Part shown: piece after piece, positions 43,482-52,214 of the stretch
Position numbering within the stretch: position 1 is the first letter of the stretch
Layout: each line of letters starts with the position of its first letter
DNA from: Niastella vici
GTDB taxonomy: Bacteria; Bacteroidota; Bacteroidia; Chitinophagales; Chitinophagaceae
DNA length: 64,000 bases
Direction of reading: 5' to 3'
NCBI RefSeq assembly: GCF_002077945.1
Contig: NZ_LVYD01000046.1
Span: 62,001-126,000, forward strand
Notes under the pieces: generated by a model
What the model was told of the DNA's origin: nothing
Database searches by the model: none
What the model saw: only the letters and a program-made list of their open reading frames with translations
Translations under genes and position numbers: made by a program

Positions 43482-44669
43482 ATGAACCAACTAATTGCCA
43501 CAAAAAAGCGGGTACAGTCTATTGACATCCTGCGGGGGATCATAATGATCATCATGGCGCTGGACCATGTGCGCGATTATTTTCATAGCGATGCCTTTCA
43601 GCACGATCCGCTTAACCCTGCCACCACCACTCCCTTATTATATTTTACACGCTGGATCACCCATTTTTGTGCGCCTACCTTTGTTTTCCTTGCCGGTGCA
43701 TCGGCCTACCTTGTAGGGCTAAGAAAAACAAAAGCCGAACTGAGCGGTTTTCTCATCAGGCGGGGTATCTGGCTCATCCTTATTGAGGTGGTTGTAATTT
43801 CACTGGCGTGGACGTTTAACCCCTCATATAATTCCATCATTTTTCAGGTTATCTGGGCTATAGGAATTAGTATGGTAATACTTGGGTTGGCTGTACGGTT
43901 GCCCTATGGAGTTATTTTCGCCCTCGGCGCCCTCATTGTACTGGGGCATAATTTGCTCGATTATCCCGAAGCTGCCCATAAGCATAATGTATCTTTTATC
44001 TGGGACCTGTTGCACGATGCACGGTTCGACAATTATACTTTTGCGCCCAACCACATATTGATCATTGCCTATGCTTTTGTACCCTGGACGGGCATTATGT
44101 TCATGGGCTATTGTGCCGGAAAATTATTCGCACCCACAGTGGATCCGTTAAAACGCCAAAGATCATTATTGATAATTGGCTCCGGTTTAATTGTATCGTT
44201 TGTTGTGTTGCGCTTATTGAATGGTTATGGTGATCCCCAGCCATGGGCGCACCAGCAGAATGGCTTAGCAACTTTTTTGTCGTTCATGAATATTAATAAA
44301 TACCCGCCTTCGTTGATGTACGCCTGTATTACAATAGGGCCTTCACTTATTATGCTGGCCCTGTTGGAGCATGTGCAGAACCGGTTTACAGAGTTTACAA
44401 AGGTCTTTGGCCGTGTGCCTTTCTTCTACTATGTGCTTCATCTTTACCTGATACACATATTAACGGTGATCGCATTTTATATTTCAGGCTATGGCTCAAA
44501 AGACATTGTGGGGCAATCGCCATTCTTCTTCCGCCCTTTGAAATTCGGTTACGATCTGGGAATGGTTTACCTCGTTTGGGTTGTAGTGATCTTGCTTCTG
44601 TATCCCTTATGCCGCTGGTATAATAAATATAAAAGCACCCATACGCAGTGGTGGTTGAGCTATTTATGA
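43482..44669 (+). CDS. DUF1624/HGSNAT-like membrane acyltransferase
   Basis: 395 aa from ATG 43482 (MNQLIATKKRVQSIDILRGI); the frame extends back to 43407 without family-like residues. About ten to eleven membrane helices. The motif SIDILRGIIMIIMALDHVRD with the conserved Asp-His is that of heparan-alpha-glucosaminide N-acetyltransferase-like proteins (DUF1624), which pass acetyl groups across membranes in the human member. Substrate here unknown. Convergent with mutS across a 48-nt gap. Confidence 0.82.
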   Translation: MNQLIATKKRVQSIDILRGIIMIIMALDHVRDYFHSDAFQHDPLNPATTTPLLYFTRWITHFCAPTFVFLAGASAYLVGLRKTKAELSGFLIRRGIWLILIEVVVISLAWTFNPSYNSIIFQVIWAIGISMVILGLAVRLPYGVIFALGALIVLGHNLLDYPEAAHKHNVSFIWDLLHDARFDNYTFAPNHILIIAYAFVPWTGIMFMGYCAGKLFAPTVDPLKRQRSLLIIGSGLIVSFVVLRLLNGYGDPQPWAHQQNGLATFLSFMNINKYPPSLMYACITIGPSLIMLALLEHVQNRFTEFTKVFGRVPFFYYVLHLYLIHILTVIAFYISGYGSKDIVGQSPFFFRPLKFGYDLGMVYLVWVVVILLLYPLCRWYNKYKSTHTQWWLSYL

Positions 44670-44675
44670 GTTTTA

Positions 44676-44710
44676 AGTTTTTAGTTTCGCAGAAATTAAA
44701 ACTAAAAACT
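44676..44710. terminator. A/T-rich inverted repeat between convergent genes
   Basis: 12-bp stem AGTTTTTAGTTT/AAACTAAAAACT with an 11-nt loop between the DUF1624 gene and mutS. It is suited to act as a shared terminator, but A/T-rich stems are weak. Confidence 0.5.
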
Positions 44711-44717
44711 AGGAAAC

Positions 44718-47339
44718 TTACTTTATCAATCCTTTTATTTCATTCAGCTTCATTAAGGCTTCCACCGGTGTCAGTCTGTTGATATCGATATCCTCCAGCA
44801 TTTTCCTGATGCCGTCGAAGGTTTCGCTATGGGCGTCAAAGATGGAAAGCTGTACTTTTTGGGCGGCAATATTTTTTACCTGTTCACTCAATTTATTGGT
44901 CGTGCTGCTGGCAGGTTGGTCTTCGTGCTTTTTTTCGAGCAGCGTCAGGATCTCATTTGCCCGTTCAATAAGGGCAGGGGGCATGCCCGCCATCTTGGCT
45001 ACGTGAATACCAAAACTATGGGTGCTGCCACCGGGCGCCAGCTTGCGCAGGAAAATGATCTTGTTGCCTACTTCCTTATTGGTGATGTGGTAATTCTTTA
45101 TACGGGGGAGTTTGTTCTCCAGTTCATTCAGTTCGTGATAATGCGTCGCAAACAGGGTCTTGGGAGCATGGGGACTCTGATGCAGGTATTCGGCAATGCT
45201 CCAGGCAATTGAAATACCATCGTAGGTACTGGTACCCCGGCCAATTTCATCGAGCAGGATCAGGCTGCGTGAAGAAATATTATTAATGATGCTGGCCGTT
45301 TCATTCATTTCTACCATGAAGGTACTTTCGCCACCGCTCAGGTTGTCGGAGGCGCCAACCCGGGTAAATATTTTATCGGTAAGCGGAATGCGTGCTGTTG
45401 CAGCGGGAACAAAGCTGCCCATATGCGCCATCAGCGTAATTAATGCTGTTTGACGTAAGATGGCGCTTTTACCGCTCATATTCGGCCCGGTTAAAATGAT
45501 CACCTGTTGTGAGGCCGGTTCCAGCAACACATCGTTGGAAATATAAGGTTCGCCCACGGGCAGGTTGCGTTCTATTACCGGGTGGCGGCTTTCTTTGAGG
45601 TCAAGCACGCCTTCCTCATGCAGCTCGGGCTTTTTATAATTATGGTGCAGGGCATTGTGCGCAAAACACAGGATGCAATCGAGTATGGCCATTACGTTGC
45701 CGTTTACCTGCATGGGCGCAATGTAATCCTGTAATTCAAGCAACAGCTTTTCATAGATGTCGAGCTCTATGGCCATTATCTTTTCTTCGGCGCCGGTTAT
45801 CTTTTCTTCATACTCCTTCAACTCGGCGGTAATATAGCGTTCAGCATTGGCCAGGGTTTGCTTGCGCATCCATTCGGCCGGCACTTTGCTTTTGTGCGAA
45901 TTGGTTACTTCAAGGTAATACCCGAATACGTTGTTGAAACCGATCTTCAGGGAAGAGATACCTGTTTTCTCGGCTTCTTTTTGTTGCAATTGCACCAGGT
46001 ATTCCTTGCCCCCGGTGGAGATCAGGCGCAGCTCATCCAGTTCGGCATGGATGCCGGTTTGAATGGCGCCGCCTTTATTCACCATGGCCGGCGGGTTTTC
46101 GATGATCTCTTTGGTGATCTTTTCTTCAATATAGCGGCAACCATTCAACGAATCGCCGAGGCGTTTCAGGTATTCGCTTTCGGCATGGCTGCACAGTTGC
46201 TTAACCTCTTCAATATGGCGCAGTCCCCGCGCTATTTGCAATACTTCGCGTGGGTTGATCTTCTTTAACGGGATCTTGCTCACCAACCGCTCAATATCGC
46301 CGCATTGTTTTATATGCTGCACCAGTTTGGCGCGCAGGTCAACTTCCTTTATAAAGAATTCAACCAGCTCAAGCCGTTCGTTGATGCGGTTGATATCTTT
46401 TAATGGCAAAAGTATCCAGCGTTTCAGCAAACGGGCGCCCATGGGCGATACGGTGTTGTCGAGCACCTTGTGCAGGTTGTTCCCTTCACCATTGCCGTTG
46501 CTGATGAGTTCCAGGTTGCGGATGGTAAAGCGGTCCATCCACAGGTAATCGTCGCGGTCGATGCGCTGGATGGAAGTAATATGCTGCAGGTTGGGATGTT
46601 CGGTATCTTTCAGATAATGCAGAACGGCGCCGGCGGCCACAATGCCAAGGTGCAGTTCTTCTACCCCAAACCCTTTTAATGAATGGGTGTTGAAATGTTT
46701 CAGCAGGCTTTCGGTGGCATACGCTTCATCGAAGATCCAGCTTTCCATGGTGTAGGTATAGAAGCGGGAACCGAATACCTCTTTAAAATGTTTTTGAAAG
46801 CTGCGCTGGAAGATCACTTCAGCCGGCTTCAGCGTTTGCAGTAATTTATCGATGTATTCCGCATTGCCTTCGGCCACAAAAAACTCACCGGTTGAAATAT
46901 CGAGGAAGGCAATACCTGCCTGGCCATCCTGCATAAAGTGAATGCCGGCCAGGAAATTATTGCTGTTATGCTCCAGCATTTTATCATTGGTGGCCACCCC
47001 GGGCGTCACCAATTCTGTTACGCCACGTTTTACGATGCCTTTGGCCGCCTTGGGGTCTTCGAGCTGATCGCAGATGGCTACGCGATAACCGGCCCGTACC
47101 AGTTTGTGCAAATAGGTATCGAGGGCATGGTGGGGGAACCCTGCCAGCTCACTGCTGAAAGCCGCGCCGTTGTTCCGTTTGGTAAGGGTAATGCCCAGCA
47201 CCTGCGAAGCAACGACGGCGTCTTCGCCAAAAGTTTCGTAAAAATCACCTACTCTGAACAACAACACAGCATCGGGATACCGTTGTTTAATAGCCCGGTG
47301 CTGTTGCATTAAAGGAGTTTCTGTAGTGGCTTTTGACAT
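44718..47339 (-). CDS. mutS: DNA mismatch repair protein MutS
   Basis: 873-aa mismatch-recognition ATPase. The mismatch-contacting Phe-x-Glu is at 33-35 (VGDFYETFGED); connector, lever and clamp domains follow, and the C-terminal ATPase holds Walker A ILTGPNMSGKSAILRQ (roughly 615-630), Walker B LILLDEIGRGTSTYDG and the ATHYHEL motif. Length is close to E. coli MutS. mutL is not nearby. The probable -7 box TATTTTTG lies six nucleotides before the ATG. Confidence 0.98.
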   Translation of the reverse strand: MSKATTETPLMQQHRAIKQRYPDAVLLFRVGDFYETFGEDAVVASQVLGITLTKRNNGAAFSSELAGFPHHALDTYLHKLVRAGYRVAICDQLEDPKAAKGIVKRGVTELVTPGVATNDKMLEHNSNNFLAGIHFMQDGQAGIAFLDISTGEFFVAEGNAEYIDKLLQTLKPAEVIFQRSFQKHFKEVFGSRFYTYTMESWIFDEAYATESLLKHFNTHSLKGFGVEELHLGIVAAGAVLHYLKDTEHPNLQHITSIQRIDRDDYLWMDRFTIRNLELISNGNGEGNNLHKVLDNTVSPMGARLLKRWILLPLKDINRINERLELVEFFIKEVDLRAKLVQHIKQCGDIERLVSKIPLKKINPREVLQIARGLRHIEEVKQLCSHAESEYLKRLGDSLNGCRYIEEKITKEIIENPPAMVNKGGAIQTGIHAELDELRLISTGGKEYLVQLQQKEAEKTGISSLKIGFNNVFGYYLEVTNSHKSKVPAEWMRKQTLANAERYITAELKEYEEKITGAEEKIMAIELDIYEKLLLELQDYIAPMQVNGNVMAILDCILCFAHNALHHNYKKPELHEEGVLDLKESRHPVIERNLPVGEPYISNDVLLEPASQQVIILTGPNMSGKSAILRQTALITLMAHMGSFVPAATARIPLTDKIFTRVGASDNLSGGESTFMVEMNETASIINNISSRSLILLDEIGRGTSTYDGISIAWSIAEYLHQSPHAPKTLFATHYHELNELENKLPRIKNYHITNKEVGNKIIFLRKLAPGGSTHSFGIHVAKMAGMPPALIERANEILTLLEKKHEDQPASSTTNKLSEQVKNIAAQKVQLSIFDAHSETFDGIRKMLEDIDINRLTPVEALMKLNEIKGLIK

Positions 47340-47344
47340 GGCGG

Positions 47345-47352
47345 CAAAAATA
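47345..47352 (-). promoter_or_regulatory. Promoter -7 box of mutS
   Basis: TATTTTTG on the minus strand, five nucleotides from the ATG at 47339; the transcript would begin at the start codon. Confidence 0.55.
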
Positions 47353-47418
47353 AGCGGTTTGGGAGGGGTTTCGAAAAGCTCTTGTGGGGATGTGGAGAAA
47401 ATGGGGAAGAAAAGGACA

Positions 47419-47513
47419 ATTTCTGATTTTGGGATTTAGCGATTTTGTGATTTGCTCCGGTGTCAACTTTCCGATAAATCTCAAAATCCCGAAATCCGGA
47501 AATCTCTAAATAT
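47419..47513. repeat. Palindromic element, copy 2 (mutS-SpoU gap)
   Basis: Arms 47419-47453 (35 nt) and 47476-47513 (38 nt) align gap-free with those of the element at 12334-12406; both begin ATTTCTGATTT and end AAATCTCTAAATAT. Here a 22-nt GC-richer spacer separates the arms and pairing is imperfect. It ends seven nucleotides before a promoter box. Confidence 0.8.
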
Positions 47514-47519
47514 CTTAAT

Positions 47520-47527
47520 TACCTTTG
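47520..47527 (+). promoter_or_regulatory. Promoter -7 box of the SpoU methyltransferase
   Basis: TACCTTTG, four nucleotides before the ATG at 47532; a leaderless transcript is likely. The repeat element occupies the -33 region. Confidence 0.6.
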
Positions 47528-47531
47528 CGGC

Positions 47532-48059
47532 ATGCGCAAATTGAGCATGGACGAGCTGAACCGAAAATCGGTTCATGAATTCAGGGAGGCCGAAAAAATG
47601 CCCGTTGTGGTGGTGCTGGATAATATCCGCAGCATGCACAATGTAGGTAGTGTATTTCGTACGGCCGACGCGTTTCTGTTACGGGGCATTTACCTGTGCG
47701 GGTACACCCCCCGGCCGCCACACCGCGATATTCATAAAACAGCCCTCGGCGCTACGGAAACGGTGGAATGGAAATATGCCGAAACAACCGTAGAAGCGGT
47801 GCAAAAGCTGAAAGAAGATGGCTACCAGGTGTATGCGATAGAGCAGGTGCAAAACAGCATTCCTTTACATCAGTTTGATGTGAACCAGCATGGGCCGGTA
47901 GCTGTTGTATTTGGCAATGAGGTGAGCGGGGTAGAGCAGGAAGTGATAAAACTATGTGATGGCTGTATTGAAATTCCGCAACTGGGTATGAAGCACTCAC
48001 TGAATATATCAGTAGCCGCGGGAATTGTGTTATGGGAATTAGTGCGAAGTAAAGTGTAA
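47532..48059 (+). CDS. TrmH/SpoU-family RNA 2'-O-methyltransferase
   Basis: 175-aa SPOUT-fold methyltransferase. Motif 1 VVLDNIRSMHNVGSVFRTAD, motif 2 AVVFGNEVSGVEQEV and motif 3 IEIPQLGMKHSLNISVAAGI are all complete. It lacks the N-terminal substrate domain of larger members, so tRNA (TrmH or TrmL type) is the likely target, but the exact nucleotide cannot be read. A UbiA-type gene follows after 26 nt and may be co-transcribed. Confidence 0.92.
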   Translation: MRKLSMDELNRKSVHEFREAEKMPVVVVLDNIRSMHNVGSVFRTADAFLLRGIYLCGYTPRPPHRDIHKTALGATETVEWKYAETTVEAVQKLKEDGYQVYAIEQVQNSIPLHQFDVNQHGPVAVVFGNEVSGVEQEVIKLCDGCIEIPQLGMKHSLNISVAAGIVLWELVRSKV

Positions 48060-48085
48060 ACAACATTCAATATTCAATATCAACA

Positions 48086-49024
48086 ATGAGCACCGTTAAG
48101 AAATACCTGAGCCTGATCAAATTTTCGCATACCATTTTCGCAATGCCGTTTGCATTGATCGGGTTTGTTATTGCGCTGATAAAAGCAGGTGGGAAAGTGG
48201 AAACCTATACTTTACCCGCCATGCCCAATGTGCTGTTGAGCGACGCTAATTATTTGCATATTTATTCAAACCGGGAATTGCTGGTGAAGTTTGTGCTGGT
48301 AGTATTTTGCATGATCTTCGCCCGCAGCGCCGCCATGGCCTTCAACCGTTACCTCGACCGTAGCTTTGATGCACAAAACCCCCGTACAGCCATCCGCGAA
48401 ATACCAGCCGGTATCTTAAAAGCAAACAATGTATTGTGGTTCACCATTATCTGCAGCGTATTGTTTGTGGTTTGTACCTGGTTCATCAACCGCATTTGTT
48501 TCTTTCTGTCGCCGGTAGCATTATTTGTAATCTTATTTTATAGCTATACAAAACGCTTCACCCCATTATGCCATTTGGTATTGGGTTTAGGATTGTCGCT
48601 CGCTCCCATTGGCGCTTACCTGGCTGTAACCGGCGAATTTGCGGTATTACCCATACTGTTTTCTTTTGCAGTAATTTTTTGGGTGAGCGGGTTCGATATC
48701 ATTTATGCCCTGCAGGATGAAGAGTTCGACAAATCGAAAAAACTATATTCCATACCGGCCTGGCTGGGAAAAGCCAAAGGCTTGCGGGTATCTGAACTAT
48801 TGCATGTGTTAAGCGCCGCCTGCGTGATCACTGCGGGGTTTGTGGGGCATTTTCATTGGCTGTACTGGATTGGCGTGGCCGTATTTACAGGCATGTTGTT
48901 TTACCAGCACTCCATCGTAAAACCCACCGATCTGCGCCGCGTGAACCTGGCTTTTATGACCGCGAATGGAATAGCCAGTGTGGTGTTTTCGGTGTTTGTG
49001 ATCACTGATCTGTTGATAAGTTAA
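48086..49024 (+). CDS. UbiA-family prenyltransferase, MqnP-like
   Basis: 312 aa, eight to nine membrane helices. The first Asp-rich motif is AMAFNRYLDRSFDAQNPRTA and the second YALQDEEFDKSKKLYSIP; both match the UbiA superfamily. The second, with IPAWLGKAKGL, fits the UbiA-like enzymes of the futalosine menaquinone route (MqnP) better than MenA, reasonable because Bacteroidota use menaquinone, not ubiquinone. An insertion after helix 1 (ETYTLPAMPNVLLSDANYLH) is longer than in typical members. ruvX follows after 16 nt. Confidence 0.85.
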   Translation: MSTVKKYLSLIKFSHTIFAMPFALIGFVIALIKAGGKVETYTLPAMPNVLLSDANYLHIYSNRELLVKFVLVVFCMIFARSAAMAFNRYLDRSFDAQNPRTAIREIPAGILKANNVLWFTIICSVLFVVCTWFINRICFFLSPVALFVILFYSYTKRFTPLCHLVLGLGLSLAPIGAYLAVTGEFAVLPILFSFAVIFWVSGFDIIYALQDEEFDKSKKLYSIPAWLGKAKGLRVSELLHVLSAACVITAGFVGHFHWLYWIGVAVFTGMLFYQHSIVKPTDLRRVNLAFMTANGIASVVFSVFVITDLLIS

Positions 49025-49040
49025 AACCAGAAACAACTGA

Positions 49041-49454
49041 ATGGCCCGAATACTCTCTATAGATTATGGAAAGAAAAGAACAGGCATCGCCGTTACCGAT
49101 CCTCTGCAGATCATTGCAACGGGGTTAACAACGGTTGAAACGCCCAAACTGTTCCCCTTTCTGAAAGATTACTTTAGCAAAGAACCCGTGGAGCTCATCC
49201 TTATGGGCGAACCAAAGAATTGGGACGATACCGATACCCATGCCACGCCGCTGGTGAAAAAAGCCGTGGAGCGGCTGAAAAAGGAATTTCCCGCCATACC
49301 CATAAAAATGGTAGATGAACGCTTTACTTCCAAAATGGCTTCCCAGGCAATGATAGAAATGGGGCTGAAGAAAAAGCAACGCCAGAACAAAGCGCTGGTC
49401 GATGAAATTGCCGCCACCATTATGTTGCAGGAATATTTGCGCAGTATTAGTTGA
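49041..49454 (+). CDS. ruvX: RuvX/YqgF-family nuclease, pre-16S rRNA maturation
   Basis: 137-aa RNase H-like protein. Asp7 of ILSIDYGKKRTGIAV, the segment LILMGEPKNWDDTDT and the basic/acidic pair VDERFTSKMA with the C-terminal LVDEIAATIMLQEYL match YqgF. It was named a Holliday-junction resolvase, and in E. coli acts in 16S rRNA 5'-end processing. Lies between the UbiA gene and def. Confidence 0.93.
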   Translation: MARILSIDYGKKRTGIAVTDPLQIIATGLTTVETPKLFPFLKDYFSKEPVELILMGEPKNWDDTDTHATPLVKKAVERLKKEFPAIPIKMVDERFTSKMASQAMIEMGLKKKQRQNKALVDEIAATIMLQEYLRSIS

Positions 49455-49498
49455 TAATCAATGGGTAAATTGAACCTGTCAATCACGCTTTTTTCAAG

Positions 49499-49506
49499 TA
49501 AATTTG
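49499..49506 (+). promoter_or_regulatory. Promoter -7 box of def
   Basis: TAAATTTG, exact match; start near 49513 gives a 43-nt leader to the def ATG at 49556. Confidence 0.55.
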
Positions 49507-49555
49507 CAGGCTGATAAATAACAACAACTGTAAAACACTCAAGGAAACTGATATC

Positions 49556-50134
49556 ATGATATTACCGATCGTTGCATATGGCGCCGATATTTTGAGAACA
49601 ACGTGTAAAGACATCACCCCTGAATATCCCCAGTTGGATAAACTGATTGAAGATATGTGGGAAACCATGTATGCCAGCAATGGAGTAGGGCTTGCGGCGC
49701 CTCAGATCAATAAAGACATTCGCCTGTTTGTAATGGACAGTAAACAGATATTTGAGAACCAGGAAGAAGATGAAAAAGGCAAATATCCTGATGAACCAGG
49801 CATAAAACAGGTGTTCATCAATGCCCATATAAAGGAATTGAATGGGGAAGAATGGGCCTATAACGAAGGCTGTTTAAGCATACCCAAGATCAGGGAAGAC
49901 ATCATGCGTAATGAAACTGTGACCATTGCCTACGTGGATGAGAATTTTGTTCCATATACAAAAACTTTCAATGGAATTACCGCCCGCATCATTTTGCATG
50001 AATACGATCATATAGATGGAAAATTATTTATAGATTACCTGAAGCCATTAAAGAAAAAACTGTTGCGTGGCAAACTGGAGGATATTAAAAAAGGTAAAGT
50101 GCGGGCCGATTATAAAATGATTTTCCCTAAATAA
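49556..50134 (+). CDS. def: Peptide deformylase
   Basis: 192-aa metalloenzyme removing the formyl group from nascent proteins. All three motifs are present: GVGLAAPQ (43-50), EGCLS with metal ligand Cys106, and HEYDH (148-152) with two His ligands and the catalytic Glu149. A 15-residue acidic insertion (ENQEEDEKGKYPDE) follows the first motif. The next gene begins 6 nt later. Confidence 0.97.
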   Translation: MILPIVAYGADILRTTCKDITPEYPQLDKLIEDMWETMYASNGVGLAAPQINKDIRLFVMDSKQIFENQEEDEKGKYPDEPGIKQVFINAHIKELNGEEWAYNEGCLSIPKIREDIMRNETVTIAYVDENFVPYTKTFNGITARIILHEYDHIDGKLFIDYLKPLKKKLLRGKLEDIKKGKVRADYKMIFPK

Positions 50135-50140
50135 GGTCAT

Positions 50141-51076
50141 ATGTTTCCAGGCTGCTGGCGTGTACTGATCCTGTTGGTGATTTCGGGTAAACTGTATGCT
50201 CAGGATTCGCTGGTAAAAGTGCAGAACAGGATCGTTACCCTCAAAGAAGTGGTGGTGCGCAACAACCTGAATGTTTCCGCTTTCATTGAACGCATAAAGA
50301 ACGACACTACTTTTTACAAGGCTTTCCGCAACCTGAAAGTGCTCGGTTATACCTCGCTGAACGATATCAGAATGCTGGATAAACAGAGCAAGGTGACCGC
50401 CTCCCTGTACAGCCGCACCCGGCAGCATGTATTCAATGGATGCCGCCATACCCAGGTGCTCGAAGAACAAACCAGGGGCGACATATACGACAAACACCAC
50501 GAGTTCAACTATTATACAGCCGGCATGTATGCCGGTTTATTTTTTGCAGCCGATACCATTTGCGGGGAAACCAATATTGTAAAAGACGCCGGTTTCAGCA
50601 CCCAGGGCAAAAGCGGTTTGGCCAAACACAAAGAGCAATTGAAGATGTTGTTCTTTAACCCCGGTAAAAAGATCCCCGGTATTCCTTTCATTGGTAATAA
50701 GATCGCGCTTTTCGATGATGAAGTGGCCGCCCGCTACGATTTCACCATTGATATGGATGCCTTTAAAGGCGAAATGTGTTATGTATTCAGCTGCAAGCCG
50801 CGGGCCGACCTTACTGACAATGAAAAAGACAAGATAGTGGTGAACGACATGACCACCTGGTTCAATGTTAATACCTGGGAAATAGTTGCCCGTAATTATG
50901 ACCTCAGCTACAATGCCGGTGTGTACGATTTTAACGTACGCATGGAAGTTGAGCTCGCCAAATTCGGCGATTACCTGGTACCCAAACTGCTTCGGTACAA
51001 TGGTAACTGGGATGTGGTCATGAAAAAGCGTGAACGGTGTATATTTACCGCCACGCTGTTTGATTTTGAAAAATAG
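50141..51076 (+). CDS. Exported hypothetical protein
   Basis: 311 aa with a signal peptide (VLILLVISGKLYAQ). The mature part begins LVKVQNRIVTLKEVVVRNNL and is beta-rich later (YDFTIDMDAFKGEMCYVFSC, WFNVNTWEIVARNYDL), ending in a segment resembling outer-membrane lipoprotein-sorting or 'carboxypeptidase-like regulatory' companions. I do not recognise a named family. It starts 6 nt after def and is probably in the same transcript, convergent with the pseudouridine synthase (2-nt gap). Confidence 0.65.
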   Translation: MFPGCWRVLILLVISGKLYAQDSLVKVQNRIVTLKEVVVRNNLNVSAFIERIKNDTTFYKAFRNLKVLGYTSLNDIRMLDKQSKVTASLYSRTRQHVFNGCRHTQVLEEQTRGDIYDKHHEFNYYTAGMYAGLFFAADTICGETNIVKDAGFSTQGKSGLAKHKEQLKMLFFNPGKKIPGIPFIGNKIALFDDEVAARYDFTIDMDAFKGEMCYVFSCKPRADLTDNEKDKIVVNDMTTWFNVNTWEIVARNYDLSYNAGVYDFNVRMEVELAKFGDYLVPKLLRYNGNWDVVMKKRERCIFTATLFDFEK

Positions 51077-51078
51077 CT

Positions 51079-52146
51079 TTAGCTGATATTCTTCGTTTTC
51101 GCATATCCCCGCCACTTCTCGAACAACTGCTGCATATCCTGGGGCATTTCGCTGTTAAATACCACTTCCTTACGGCTGCGCGGGTGAATAAACCCGATAG
51201 TTTTGGCGTGTAGCGCATGCCGTGGGCAAATGGCAAAGCAATTATCTACAAATTGTTTGTATTTGCTGAAAACGGTTCCTTTTACAATTCTGTCGCCACC
51301 ATATAATTCATCATTGAACAGGGGATGGCCCAGGTGTTTCATGTGCACGCGTATCTGGTGGGTGCGGCCGGTCTCCAGCTCACATTGTATGATGGTCACA
51401 TAGCCAAGGCGTTCCAGCACTTTGTAATGGGTAACAGCATCCTTGCCCACTTCACCGTCGGGATAGGCGTCGAATATTTTACGGAAACGCTGGTGGCGGC
51501 CAATATGGGCCCGAACGGTGCCGCTGTCTTCAGCCACATCGCCCCAAACCATGGCCACGTACTGGCGATGAATGGTATGATCGAAGAACTCCTTGGCGAG
51601 GCAGGTCACCGCTTTTTCGGTTTTGGCCAGCACCATTAAACCGCTGGTATTTTTATCGATCCGGTGTACCAGTCCGAAGCGGGGCAGGTTATCGGCCGAA
51701 ATATTGCTGTTCTGTTGCTGTAAATGCCAGGCTACGCCATTGATAAGCGTACCGCGGGGATTACCACTGGCAGGGTGAACGACCAAACCCACCGGTTTGT
51801 TTACGATCAAAATGTCGTCATCTTCGAAAACAATATTCAAAGGCATTTGCTCGGGGATGATCTCTTCCCCGTGCATCTCCTTGTCGGAGTATACAATTAT
51901 CTCTTCGCCCGGCTTTATTTTATGATTGGCCTGTACGGTTTTGCCGTTTACGGTAACCCGGCCGCTTTCGATAGACTGCTGCACTTTATTGCGTGATGCG
52001 CCCTCGATACGGGCAACCAGGAATTTGTCGAGCCGCATGGGCTCCTGGCCTTTATCTACCACCAAACTGAACCGCTCATATAGCTCTTCCGCTCCTTCTG
52101 CATTTTCTTCCTGATCGTTGTTAATGTTGACATCCTTTATAGTCAT
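51079..52146 (-). CDS. RluD-family 23S rRNA pseudouridine synthase
   Basis: 355 aa. An N-terminal acidic segment (~30 residues) is followed by an S4 RNA-binding domain (MRLDKFLVARIEGASRNKVQ, residues ~37-90) and the catalytic domain with Asp164 in GLVHRIDKNTSGLMV. The RLU signature continues with GRTHQIRVHMKHLGHP. Most likely isomerises uridines in 23S rRNA helix 69 like RluD, although RluC is possible. Its promoter box faces that of lipB. Confidence 0.92.
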   Translation of the reverse strand: MTIKDVNINNDQEENAEGAEELYERFSLVVDKGQEPMRLDKFLVARIEGASRNKVQQSIESGRVTVNGKTVQANHKIKPGEEIIVYSDKEMHGEEIIPEQMPLNIVFEDDDILIVNKPVGLVVHPASGNPRGTLINGVAWHLQQQNSNISADNLPRFGLVHRIDKNTSGLMVLAKTEKAVTCLAKEFFDHTIHRQYVAMVWGDVAEDSGTVRAHIGRHQRFRKIFDAYPDGEVGKDAVTHYKVLERLGYVTIIQCELETGRTHQIRVHMKHLGHPLFNDELYGGDRIVKGTVFSKYKQFVDNCFAICPRHALHAKTIGFIHPRSRKEVVFNSEMPQDMQQLFEKWRGYAKTKNIS

Positions 52147-52164
52147 GGGGGATCACTGTTTCGA

Positions 52165-52172
52165 CAAAGGTA
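52165..52172 (-). promoter_or_regulatory. Promoter -7 box of the pseudouridine synthase gene
   Basis: TACCTTTG on the minus strand, 18 nt before the ATG at 52146. The divergent lipB box is 28 bp away on the other strand, so the two promoters overlap back to back. Confidence 0.55.
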
Positions 52173-52199
52173 AGCAACCAGGGGAGTTGTATAAAGTAG

Positions 52200-52207
52200 T
52201 ACATTTG
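52200..52207 (+). promoter_or_regulatory. Promoter -7 box of lipB
   Basis: TACATTTG, seven nucleotides before the ATG at 52215, giving an extremely short or absent leader. Confidence 0.55.
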
Positions 52208-52214
52208 TTTCTAT

